From assembly GCF_026212465.1 (NCBI RefSeq), contig NC_080060.1, positions 13,220,256 through 13,284,255 on the forward strand: a stretch of 64,000 nucleotides of DNA, written 5' to 3'. The translations under genes and the position numbers were made by a program. The DNA comes from Amaranthus tricolor (Eukaryota > Streptophyta > Magnoliopsida > Caryophyllales > Amaranthaceae). Positions 36,861 to 48,709 of the stretch are shown here, piece by piece; position 1 is the first letter of the stretch, and every line of letters begins with the position of its first letter. The notes under the pieces were generated by a model that did not search any database, was not told where the DNA came from, and worked only from the letters and a program-made list of their open reading frames with translations.

Positions 36861-39800
36861 AAGTTCGAATTGTCTCCAATTCAGAATCAGCATAGTATGG
36901 TCGCAGATCCCCAATGTTGAATATGTGAGAGACTCCATATCGATCAGGAAGATCTACTTTGAACGCATTGTCCCCATATTTCTCAGTAATCTGGTAGGGT
37001 CCATCAGCACGTGGCATTAGTTTGTTTTTCCTCTACTTTGGGAACCTTTCCTTCCTCAAATAGATCCATACCCAATCCCCAATTTGAAATTTTTGTGCAG
37101 TGGTAGTGTGCGTATTAACTTTCTGCTGATATTTGGCAGTAGCTTGTTCAATGTTTCTTTGGGTCTGCCTATGGATGTTCATCACGTTTTCAGCATGCTG
37201 CTTAGCATCCTCATGTGGTCAGCAATGTAAAGGAAGATCAATGAGTGAAATAGGCAATATAGGATTCATTCCACACATACACATTCAAAAGGTGAGATCT
37301 TAGTAGCCCAGCTTGGACTCCTATTGTAGGCGAACTCTGCATGACATAGCTTAAGGTCCCAATCTCTTAGATTTTTTTTTTACCAAGGTTCTAAGGATTG
37401 ACCCTAATGTTTTGTTGGTCACCTCTGTTTGCCCATCAGTTTGTGGGTGATGAGAGGTACTGTACAAAAGCTTTGTGTCAAGCAGTCTCCACAAGGTGCT
37501 CCAAAAAGAGCTTAAAAATTTGCTATCCCTATCTGATACTATAGTTCTAGGGACCCCATGCAGCCGTACAACTTCTGCAAAGTAAAGCTTGGCTATTTGG
37601 TTAGCATTATCCACCTTGTTACATGCAATGAAAATGGGCCATTTTGGAGAACCTATCTACCACAACCATGACTGCATCCCTGCCTCGCTGTGTCCTAGGT
37701 AGGGCAACTATAAAGTCCATACTCACATGTTCTCATGGCCTTTGTGCAATAGGTGGGGGTTCGTACTCTTCTTTGTGGAATGTTATTTTTGCCTTGATGC
37801 AAGGCTTACACCTCAGAATGATCTTGCCCACTGTGCCCAACATTTTTGGCCAATAAAAGTGCTTAGCTAACATATCCAAGGTTTTTTGTATGCCAAAGTG
37901 TCCTGCTAAGCTCCCTTCATGTACTTCCCTTACTAAAGCTGCTCTTAAGGATGTTATAGGGATACATAGCCTGTTCCCCTTGAAAAGAAACCCCTGTTGA
38001 ATGTTAAACAGTCCCTGTGGCTGTTGGTTGCACTGTTGGTAAAGGGTACTGAAGTCTGGGTCAGTATGGTACTGCTCCTTAATCATTTCAAAACCTAAAA
38101 TCTTAGCATCTGAAATAGCTAATAAGTGTGCTCTCCTACTTAGAGCATCTGCCACAATATTAGTTTTCCCAATCTTATGTTTAGCAACAAAGTTAAAGCT
38201 TTGAATGAACTCAACCCACCTAGCATGTTTGGAACTAATCTTACTTTGTCCACATATATGCTTAAGAGATTCATGGTCTGAGTGTAAGATAAAGGGCTGC
38301 CCCTTAAGGTAATGGGACAAATGTTCTAATGCTCTCACCATGGCATAGAACTCTTTATCATAGGTTGAGTAGTTGATCCTGCTCTTATTTAACTTTTCAC
38401 TAAAGTATGCTACAGGTCTACCTTCTTTAATTAAGACAGTACTATGCCTGTGTTGCTGGCATCACATTCTACCTCAAATGGTTTACTAAAGGCAGGTAGT
38501 CTCAAAATAGGAGGGATACACATGGCTTCTTTAATATTCTCAAAAGCTGGCTGTGCTTCTATGGCCCACTTGAAGGTGTTTCCCTTTGTGCAGTCTGTGA
38601 TTGGTGTCATAATGGTGCTAAAGTTCCTTATAAACCTTTGGTAAAAAGATGCTAGGCCATGAAAAGACCTTACCTGGGTGATACTAGTGGGTACTGGCCA
38701 AGTCTTGATAGCTTCTATTTTTGTAGGGTCTACTTGTACCCCCTGTTTGCCCACTATAAATCCTAAGAAATAAACCTCAGTTAATAGGAAGGAACACTTC
38801 TCTAGTTTCCCAAATAGTTTATGCTCCTTAAGAGTCCTATATAATTGCTCCAAGTGGTTAAGGTGTTCCTATACACTTCTACTATACACCAATATGTCAT
38901 CAAGATATACCACTATAAACCTTCCTAAAAATGGTCTTAGGACCTCATTCATCAATCTCATGAAGGTACTAGGGGCTCCAGTTAGCCCAAATGGCATAAC
39001 CATCCACTCATACAAGCCATATTTGGTTTTAAATGTTGTCTTTCATTCATCACCTTCTCTCATCCTAATTTGATGATACCGACTTCTCAAGTCTATCTTA
39101 CTAAACCATTGAGATCCTGATAATTCATCCAACATGTCATCTATTCGAGGTATGGGGAATCTATATTTGATGGTGATGTTATTCATGCTGTAACTATCAA
39201 CACACATTCGTCATGTTCCATCCTTTTTAGGAACAAGTAAGGTGGGAACAGCACATGGACTCATGCTCTCTCTAACATATCCTCTATCCATAAGTTCCTA
39301 AATTTGACTTTGTAACTCCTTGGTTTCCTCAGGGCTAGTTCTATATGCAGGTTTATTGGGTAATGCTGCTCCTGGTATGAGATGAATTTGATGCTCAATA
39401 CCCCTTATTGGAGGTAATCCAACTGGTAACTCTGTTGGAAAGACATCAGCAAATTGTTTCAACAAGTTAGTGATCCTAGTATCTGGCTGACTACCTTCCC
39501 GTTTAATTTCTTTACTAAACAAGAGAAAGGCTAGTCCTTCTCTCTTGATCTCCTTAAAACTCACCTTTCTGTTTATCAAGGACACACTACCTACAGGTCT
39601 CTGTGGAAGTAAAGTGCCTAGTGGCTTCTGTGAAGGTAAAGTGGGGTCACTGCCTGCTGGTTTCTGTGGAGGCAAAATTCTGTGGGGTGGTAGGGGTATA
39701 AGGTCCTTAAGTTTTCCCTCATGTCTCAGAGTGTAAACATTAGTGTAACCATCATGTAAGGTCCTTCTGTCATGTTGCCAGGGTCTGCCTAAGAGCACAT

Positions 39801-40215
39801 GACAAGCAGTGATGTCTAGCACATCACAAAGCACTCTATCCTTGAATGACCCTATAGCAAACTGAATCAAGCATCTCTTCTTCACATAACCACTAGCTTT
39901 GCTATCCAACCATTTCAGCTTATAAGGGTGTGGGTGTGGCTTAGTTTCTAAGTCCAAGGTCTGAACTAAATCCTTGCTAACACAATTAGTTTCACTCCCC
40001 CCATCTATGATTAAGTCACAAATTTGGTTCTTGATTTTACATTTGGTTTGGAAGATGTTTTCTCTTTGATCATTGGGTTTGATCCTTGGGGTAGAACGAA
40101 AGTTCCTTCTAATTAACAAATTTTGCATATCTGGTTCAGGGTAGACTTTCTCTCTGTCCCCTTCTTCCTCACTGTCCTCAGTACCCCTCAAAAGTCTCCA
40201 AGACTCCTTCACCAT
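36861..40215 (-). pseudogene. pol of element E: protease, RT, RNase H, integrase (broken)
   Basis: Protease: LIIDGGSETNCV near 40015 and HVLLGRPWQHDRR near 39790. Reverse transcriptase: from GIEHQIHLIPGA near 39400, with [11 protein letters not shown] near 38915-38880, so the YxDD site is present. Connection/RNase [14 protein letters not shown] near 38790 and [10 protein letters not shown] near 38470. Integrase: zinc-binding and [11 protein letters not shown] near 37530, DGQTEVTN near 37430, ending near 36900 with SHIFNIGDLRPYY, a CRM-type C-terminus. Stops and shifts occur near 39300, 38860, 38430-38345, 37730 and 37350. The minus-strand frame overlaps the end of gag at 40178-40215 in another frame, which probably reflects a frameshift. 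It cannot give an active enzyme. Confidence 0.9.
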
Positions 40216-41182
40216 TTACAAAGTATGTACCATCAGGATCTTCCTCAGATGTTGAAGGCCAAACTAACTCTTCCTTCCCATTTCTGCTAACCAACATGGC
40301 CCTGGGTCTACCTACTTCTCTAATCTCTGCCCACTCCTGCACAGTTAAGGCTCTAGCATTGGGACACTCATTCTTAAGGTGACCATGCCCATGATATTTA
40401 AAGCAAACAACCCCCTTCAAATCCCTGGGATTTTTGTCCTTAGTGGTATTAGTCATTGGTGGAATCCTATCTGGTGCATTGGTCTGAGTCACTGTGGGTG
40501 TTGGTGCTACAACATTTCTTGGGTTATAATTCCTTACTAGTCTGCTGTAGATGCTGCCTATGCTTGGTTTCTTCTTGGAGTATTTCTCTAAGGTAAGAGT
40601 ATTGCTACAAGCTAGGCTAAAGGTAAGGTTTGGGGTCAACTCTAGCTTCCTCCTCAAGTCTTCCCTTAAGCCACCTATAAACATCCCAATCTTTATCTCC
40701 TTAGTCTCATTAGTGTCACACACAACAGACAACCTTTTCCATTCTTGGATATATTCTGATACATTCCTATATTCTTGTCTCAATGTACGCCATTGTATAC
40801 ATAGCTGTTGCCTATAATTGCGTGGGACATGCTTCCTCCTTAAGTGCTTCCTTAACTTTTCCAAAGTATTGATTATCTCCCTGTCCTCCCTCCTTCTTTG
40901 CTTCTGCACTCCATCTAGCCATATTGCAGAAACCTTGGTCAGTTTAATCTTGGCTAGCTTAAACTGTTGTTTAGGTGTGGTTTCCTTAAAATCAAAATAT
41001 TTTTCCATGTTGGCTTCCCAATCTAAGTACACCTCTGGGTCTGGAGAATGTGGGTGTTGTTGAGGTCTTTCCCCTTGATTCCCCATGTTATTGGCTATTG
41101 TAATGGCTAACTGTTGGAGTAGATTGGTAAGGGTTTCTATTTTCTCATCCACATCCATATTTTCCAAGGTACTCATAAACAA
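40178..41182 (-). CDS. gag of element E (CRM-clade)
   Basis: Open frame of 334 codons from the ATG at 41182. The capsid-like region contains DWEANMEKYFDFKET, KLAKIKLTKVSAIWLDG and LRKHLRRKHVPRNYRQQL (residues about 50-130). A retroviral-type zinc knuckle lies near residue 265, but its second Cys is Tyr (CFKYHGHGHLKNEC, against CFKCHGHGHYRNEC in element D), so metal binding is probably lost. The frame ends shortly after the knuckle, 60-70 residues before the point where D still reads through to protease. Probably an inactive copy despite the long ORF. Confidence 0.85.
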   Translation of the reverse strand: MFMSTLENMDVDEKIETLTNLLQQLAITIANNMGNQGERPQQHPHSPDPEVYLDWEANMEKYFDFKETTPKQQFKLAKIKLTKVSAIWLDGVQKQRRREDREIINTLEKLRKHLRRKHVPRNYRQQLCIQWRTLRQEYRNVSEYIQEWKRLSVVCDTNETKEIKIGMFIGGLREDLRRKLELTPNLTFSLACSNTLTLEKYSKKKPSIGSIYSRLVRNYNPRNVVAPTPTVTQTNAPDRIPPMTNTTKDKNPRDLKGVVCFKYHGHGHLKNECPNARALTVQEWAEIREVGRPRAMLVSRNGKEELVWPSTSEEDPDGTYFVNGEGVLETFEGY

Positions 41183-41803
41183 GACAATGGTAAGACAACT
41201 AACAACCAGAACCTACGAGAAGATTTCCACAAAATTTTTTCCAGAGACCAAAACAAATGCACAATTCAGATAATCACCAGCCACAATCTTGCAAGAAACT
41301 TTCCCAATTAACAAATTTCCAGAAACAACAATGAATGAACAGATACACAACCCTAATTTCTCAGAACAATTTTCAAGAATCAGATTGTATATACCAAAAA
41401 TTTTTAAAGGAAACGTAATGTTCAAAAAATTGTAAACAAATGCTTGTTAAATTCTTATCTGTAAGCACAATCAAAACAATCAAGAATTGAATTATATGAA
41501 TCAATTTATGCGAAAACTCAAAAATTCGATTATCAGACAACAATTTGATATGCATGCAATGATAATAAAATCAGATTTTAGAAATCTTTTCCACAATCAA
41601 ATGCATGTGATGATTAAATCGAATTCTACAATCTTTAACACAGAATTTAATATCAAGGAAGAATTGAATTTATACTTGTGATTACCTCTTGAAACAAAAT
41701 GCGAATAATACCTGATTTTCTGATTTCCTTTTTCAAAAAACGCGAAATTACCTATTACCTGGCTTCCTTTGTAACCTATCTTTGTGTCCCTTATCAGAAC
41801 ACG

Positions 41804-41816
41804 GCTCTGATACCAA
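41804..41816 (-). other. Primer binding site of element E
   Basis: Minus strand TTGGTATCAGAGC, two bases inside the 5' LTR, as in element D. Confidence 0.92.
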
Positions 41817-41818
41817 GT

Positions 41819-42562
41819 TGGAACAATTTTGCAGCGGAAGATTGATTATGATTAACTTGTTCACTCACGCTACAAATCAGACAATCAAGGACGGAAGGTT
41901 TTCTCGGTCAAATTGGCTGATTTTAAGATGAATTCTAAGTAATCTTTAATGACTACTTATCCTGGAAGAAGACACTGATTCCCCTAAGGAATGCAAGGCC
42001 TTAATCCTCACAATTCTCTCAATGATCACCGTGATCTTGGAGAAGTATGAATCTGTGAAGGCTTGAACACATTCAACCTTTCAAACAGAAAATGGCAAAA
42101 CAGAAACAAACACTTTGTTCTCTGAATGATTACTAGAATCGTTGATGAATTAAAACTGAAACATGTCTATCTTTACAATCTGGAGGAGAGCCTTATTTAT
42201 AGATTTGGCTTTCATCCTCTAACGGCTATAAAAACAAGAAAAGGGCGCCTAACTTCTAACGGTCATATTAGACGCCTTAAAATAGAGCGTGCTAGGATTT
42301 TGGGAACATCCAGATGTTCCTCATTCTTCTTCTTAGAGACGGGGAACACTCAATTGTTCCTTATCCTTCCTCTTTTAAGTACAGGATTATGTAAGCTTTT
42401 CTCAAGGCTGGACCATGTATGTTCATGGTATTGAGTAACTGTTCCTCAGCTTCATTTGCTTCATCTGGTCTGGGTTCAGTATGCTGTTCCTCAAAGCTTA
42501 AGTCTTCATTGTTCCCAGTGTCATCCTTGTGCTGATCATATGCAGAAGGTGTACTTGTTCCA
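41819..42562 (-). repeat. 5' LTR of element E
   Basis: Starts (minus) TGGAACAAGTACACC and ends AATTGTTCCA. Its conserved reading frame ends in HGPALRKAYIILYLKEEG. The frame is kept between the two LTRs, with mostly single-residue differences. Confidence 0.9.
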
Positions 42563-43130
42563 TAGAATCTTACATATAAAGGAACCATCGGAGGTGATAT
42601 CCAAAGAACCTTGGTAGTCCTCTTGCAACCCCTTGTAGAAAGTTTGAAAGATAAGTCATTCGGGTAACCGATGGTATGGACACCTCCTTTGAAATCCCTT
42701 AAATCGAACCCAAGCTTCATAGAAGTTCTCTCCTACCTCTTGATGAAAATGAAATGTAAAGCCTTTGACTAAAGCTTCCCATGTAGCATATTTTCCTTTC
42801 TCCTCGGCCTTTGAGCAATCCCTTGCCACACCTTGAAGCGAGTAAGGGAAGCAAATCAATCTTAGTTGCTCATCTGTGATTCCAACATGCATTAGCACAT
42901 TTCCCTATAAACTCTTCAAGATGAGTAAGAGGGCATTCCAAGTCGGTGCCCAATAATTTATCTTGAGAAATAAAGTTGAAAAATAAGGGCTTGATCTCAT
43001 GATGCATAGCAGTGATGGTTTGCCACAAAATGCTAGTACCAAGTGAAGTAACATTGGGAAAAAATATTCCCGAATAGATTTTTGACTTGTCATTGCTCTC
43101 AAATCACTTAGTTTTCTCCTCCTTTGTCAT
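42563..43130 (-). pseudogene. gag N-terminal region of an Athila-type element
   Basis: Minus-strand frames read in order: FPNVTSLGTSI; an IKPLFFNFISQDKLLGTDLE block like the Athila phrase E.KP.L..M...F.G...EDP; HLEEFIGKCAN; KGFTFHFHQEVGENFYEAWVRFK and CPYHRLPE. This is the Athila retrotransposon gag signature (YEAWERFK..LR.CP.HG.P). Several frameshifts and a stop interrupt it. The gag reaches the E insertion point at 42562 and resumes at 36104. Confidence 0.75.
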
Positions 43131-43228
43131 GCACTCTGTTGACAAGTAAAACCAAAGAACAAAACGTAAAATTCAGGGGAGGGGGGAATAACAAAATGAG
43201 GAAACTAATAAGAAGTCTAAAGATTAAT

Positions 43229-45897
43229 TGTAACACCCCTGAATTTCCGACCCCATAAATGAAACCAGAAATCGCGAAGGAAGAGATGAAATTCGGGTGT
43301 TACATAAAAGAAAAGGGAGAATAATTAGAATAACGCTAAAGATTAATTAAAAAGGTGAGTAAGTGGAAATTTCGGCAGCATCTTTGCTGAAAACTGAGGA
43401 TGTAACAAAGATATATAAATGGATAACATAACTAAAATAATCTAAGGCCTTTAAAGCCTTTAAGAATACGTCATGACGGAAAAAATCATCGTCGGCTTCT
43501 CAAATCATCAACTCTAACGAGGATCGTGGTTCCAGTGTTAACGCATCGATTTGACGGATACTAAAGGAGTATTCTCACTACTGTGCATCCAAAAAACTTT
43601 GCAGTGGAACTATGAATTATACAAGGAGTCACATGGCTCCATACAAAAGAAATTATACAATCCCAAAAGAAAACTTTACAAGTAATATAGAAGGTACAAG
43701 CATTAGACAATTTGTACACAATTGTTACGACCGTACTTCGCTCTTTCCCCCAATGTAAAACAAAAAAAGCTCCTATACTTGTCATGTCAAGCTATGATCC
43801 TCCTGCTGCTCAACATAATGACCATAGTCAGATGTGTCACAGCAGGAACATCATAGAGAGTCATGAACAAACAACAACAAACACATACATGTCAGTAATT
43901 AATGAACTTATAACAATTGAAGTCATTGAACAAAACTATAAACAACGATATAGTATGGCAATAACGAGTCTACACATCTGTCTAAACACCTCTATTTACT
44001 CATAATTTCTCTTTCAAACTACTAATCTCTCGAAGTATATTGAAAGGTAGTGGATCCTTTCTCTATTCGTGGCATAGTGACACGGACAAGGGTGTTATCG
44101 GCCATCCGGCGCCCATGGCAAAGTATGAGCTCATGCCCCCTCCAGCTGACCCTCTCAGGTCCTACCTTCGAGAAAAACTAACAGACTGGGGTACTAAACC
44201 AGTGAAGACGCCACCATATTGGGGTTTGCAAGGCCCGCATGGTAACACCTCAGTCAAGGGGCGGTATCGGCCATCCGGCGCCCGGTGACCCAAGCATGCT
44301 CATACCCCCCTTACGGTGGTCCCGTCGGACCTCACCTAGGGGACTACTAAATCAACCAGACATAATCCAGTTGAGTCACGCCAAATAATCATAAATCAAA
44401 GCTTAATAAGTAGGAAATCACTTCGATACCACGCACAACCATGTTGCGTTCTCAACTATTTAGAAATCTGTTCTCATAGTCTCTTAAGGCTTTTATTCTA
44501 CTTGTCTATATCACTATTATGACTATTCACTAGCATGGTTTACTTTTTGGCATTCTATAATTCTAATGCAATGCATATAATCATGTAACATTGATAATAC
44601 TTTGAAACGATGAATATAATAATTAATTACTGCGTGTACGTACCTGCAAGCGTCACTGCACGACCACAAGTTACAAAAATCACCCAACTAAGGGTCTACT
44701 TTCCTCTTATAAACTGGGAACCTATACAAGTTAGGAATAAAACTTATACGTTCTCTTAACTACTTTGTCATACCAACGCCCAAGTAAACACTATCATCCG
44801 CTTGAGCTAAGTTTCCAATTGCTATAACACACACATCTCATTCAACACTCGTCATAATCATTGACTCAACAACAATATAAGTCTTTCCATCAATTTAAGA
44901 ATAAAAGGATTATGTAAATCGTTCCATTACATCAACCATATTTGAGTTATATTGATTCACGTTACCAAAAAAATAACAAATCACACTTGATTCTTACGAT
45001 GTTAATATAGTGCTAATATGATGATAATGACAAATCTTAAAGTTATAACATCGTAATATCATTTATTACATTCTCCAAGGTTAGAAAGAACTATAGTCAA
45101 ACATCGTAACAAGTAACTTTAGCAACCATCAATGATAAGTTGACACTATACTCATGATGTAGCTATAATAACAACCTAATAAAAGTACTTGTGATTAACA
45201 ACAATCAAACAACACTAATTAACAACTATTACTCCTAATTAAGAACCAAGACCACTTCCATAGTCAACTACAAGCATACCATTACCAACTATCACTTATC
45301 ACAACAATAGATAACCAAACTAAGCCTTAAAACAATTTGTAAAGTTTTCCAATCAACCATCTCACTACCAAATGTAGCATACACACACACCATAAGTAAT
45401 TTCATCTCCAAATCGAGACCTAGACATGATAAAGATGACATTTTTAACCAATACTCATTTCAACTATTTAAGTAGTAACTCAATAATCAAGTAAACATCA
45501 ATTTATCAAAGAAATACTTAGAAATCAAAGAATAAATGGCTCATAATTATAGAGTTAGAGAAGGGGAGCGAAAGCAAGGGACTTGTGACGGTGATTTGCA
45601 CGGCTGGGGTGTACACAGAGGCGGCAGAACCCTTATGGTGGTGCTGCTGGCGTGTGCGGGTAGGAGAAGGTCAGGGCTGCTGCTCGTGGGAGGAGAAACG
45701 GGTTGGTGCTGTCGGCTGCTGCTCGTGGGAGAAGGCGCACCTGCTGTCGCTGGTCGTGGAGGCTGCCGACTGCTCACAAGGAGGGAGGAGGGAGTGAGAG
45801 AAAGAGAGAAGAGAAGAGAGGGGATGGGAGTGACGGCTTCTTGAGCATTTAGGGTTTTCACGAGTTTTTAAACTTGTTATTACTGTTGTTATTATTC

Positions 45898-45964
<67 letters not shown>

Positions 45965-46140
45965 GTTTATTTATTATTAGGTTTATATATTTATTTATTA
46001 TTAGGTTTATATATTTATTTATTTTTATCTCGATTCATTTTCTTGCGAGACCCAACTAGGAGACTCACCTTCGTGGCTCACACATTTTAATAAAATAATC
46101 ATTTTGATTCGAACCTCTTTATTTAAGAAATCGTAACTAT
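43229..46140 (-). repeat. LTR, minus strand, same family as the LTR at 1-873
   Basis: The minus-strand end TGTAACACCC...GGGGTGTTACA at 43304-43229 matches the layout of 800-873, and the blocks before it match 560-780. No primer site follows at 43228, so this is likely a solo LTR or a truncated copy. The far end could not be placed; it lies at or before the (TA)n tract. A direct repeat of TATCGGCCATCCGGCGCCC at 44096 and 44265 marks a local tandem duplication of about 169 bp. The ORFs at 45536-45861 are low complexity and are not called. Confidence 0.65.
45889..45963. repeat. (ATT)n microsatellite
   Basis: About 25 units of a TTA/ATT trinucleotide, followed by two copies of a TTATTATTAGGTTTATATAT unit at 45975-46015. 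Confidence 0.95.
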
Positions 46141-46141
46141 A

Positions 46142-47145
<1,004 letters not shown>

Positions 47146-47180
47146 CACTAGTGGAAAAAAACGTATTTTCTGCTAATCAT

Positions 47181-47371
47181 TTGCTGCGGTTTATGTGTAT
47201 ACGCAGCAATAAGTAGGAAAAAGAATTAGAAAAAAAATAGAAAACATTAATTGCTGCGGTTTTGTGTTTGACCGTAGCAAAAACTCACATTTAATTGCTC
47301 CGGTTCTTTATTAACCGCAGCAAATACTCCCATCTTCACTTAATTGCTGCGGTTAGTGCTTTGCCCGCAGC
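47181..47371. repeat. Left subterminal repeats of the CACTA (four hairpin units)
   Basis: Four units of the form TTGCTGCGGTT-loop-ACCGCAGCAA at about 47181-47209, 47251-47280, 47295-47323 and 47344-47371. Each unit is a short palindrome with a loop near 8-10 bp. Such motifs are probable binding sites for the transposon's DNA-binding protein. Confidence 0.85.
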
Positions 47372-48709
47372 ACTTGTTGTTTCAAAAACCCGCCATTCTA
47401 ACGTTAAAACCTAAACCCATGCACGCACAAAATGCTTTTACATGACTGTTGCACTTCTTCATTCACTCATCTCAGAAACTGCCGGTTTTCTTCATCATAA
47501 TTTGTTCGATTATTGTCTTCAATCTTTCTTCTTCATCATCTTTTTGTTCTTGTTCTTCTTTGATCATCATTCTTGCTCTTCTTACTGCTTTTCTTCATCA
47601 TAATCAAACTTCAAAACTGCGTCTGTATACACATTGTTGTTGCTCTTCAAACCCACGAAATTTTGAATTATAATTAGTTCTTGCTCTTCTTCAAGGTATA
47701 ATTTTTTAAAGCTTTTTAGTTCTCAAACCCATTATTGTTCAAGCTTGTGTACGTTTAGGGTACGGTGCTTAGTTTTTTTTATACTAATTTTTATTTTCAT
47801 TGTATAGGTTATACACTAACCCACCAAATTAAACCCACGACAGTTTAAGGTATTTTTTTCATTTTGAAATATCTCATTGATTTTAATTTCTTTTTATATA
47901 TGATTGTAAACTGTGGTATGTAATGGATTTGTTCAAACTAATACATATTGTTTGATTTTTTTTATATATGGTTGACTTTAAATAATGGGTTTTGGGACTG
48001 TTGTGTAGTTTGGCAAGGTGATAGTGACATTTGGCTTTTGTCATTTTTAGATTATTAGGGGTTGTGGACTGTAAGGGGAGGTAACATATCCGAGTTATGT
48101 TGTTTTGAGATTGTGTATGGAAAGATGATAATGATTTTGGTATTTTGATGAATTGAATATGAAATTAGAATAATAATTTTGATTTTGAATGTGATATTGT
48201 GACTTTGTTTGTGATTTTAATGGTATGAATTGATTATGAATAAGGAAGTTTTTAGTGATGTCTAAACTCAATTTTAGTGTTGGAGTTCATTGATAAGCCA
48301 CTAGACCGGATTTTAAGGATGAATTGGACTTATGCTTATTTGTACTCTACGTCTAGTTTGTAGTATCATAAATTTTCAAATAAGATCACTATTATTAGGT
48401 TATATAATTTGATGTATATTAAAGTCAATTATAACTTTAAATTTTATTTTTTTAAAAATTTTTAGAAAGATTATTATAATCAAAGAGTTTAATTAAGTAC
48501 CTTCAAATAATTTGTAGCAATTCTAAAGTGACCAATAATTATAGTTATGAAGTAATCACCTACAAGTTTAAAATGATCAATTTTTATAGTATAATTGAAG
48601 TCATCATTAACAATCATAAAAAACATTATTAATTATTAATTTTTATTGTTTTTATATGAATATTATTAATTATTGTTTTGTTTTGAATCAATTAATCACA
48701 CTAATTAGA
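47372..48709 (+). other. 5' region and leader of the CACTA transposase gene
   Basis: A pyrimidine-rich stretch at 47440-47690 looks like a transcribed leader. GT-AG-like boundaries (CAAG followed by GTATAA at 47694; TTGTATAG near 47807; then TTTAAG followed by GTATTT at 47850) suggest leader introns. No conserved protein is encoded. Confidence 0.4.

Larger units (their letters stand above)
36105..42562 (-). mobile_element. Element E: decayed CRM-clade chromovirus
   Basis: Minus-strand element of 6.46 kb with LTRs at 36105-36847 and 41819-42562 (743 and 744 bp, ends TGGAACAA/TTGTTCCA), a primer site at 41804-41816 and a polypurine tract at 36848-36860. RT and protease wording ([49 protein letters not shown]) matches the CRM (centromeric retrotransposon) clade. 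It lies inside an Athila gag frame, which rejoins on removing E. The flanking 5-mers TAGAA (right) and AAGAG (left) are not identical, so the duplication has decayed. Confidence 0.88.

Noticed and set aside
45536..45861. Overlapping Arg/Gly- and Pro/Ser-rich frames of 70-104 codons
   Set aside because: Low-complexity frames on both strands within LTR sequence; no conserved phrase.
47449..47673. 74-codon frame at the left of the CACTA
   Set aside because: Pyrimidine-rich leader; Ser/Phe/Leu composition with no conserved phrase.
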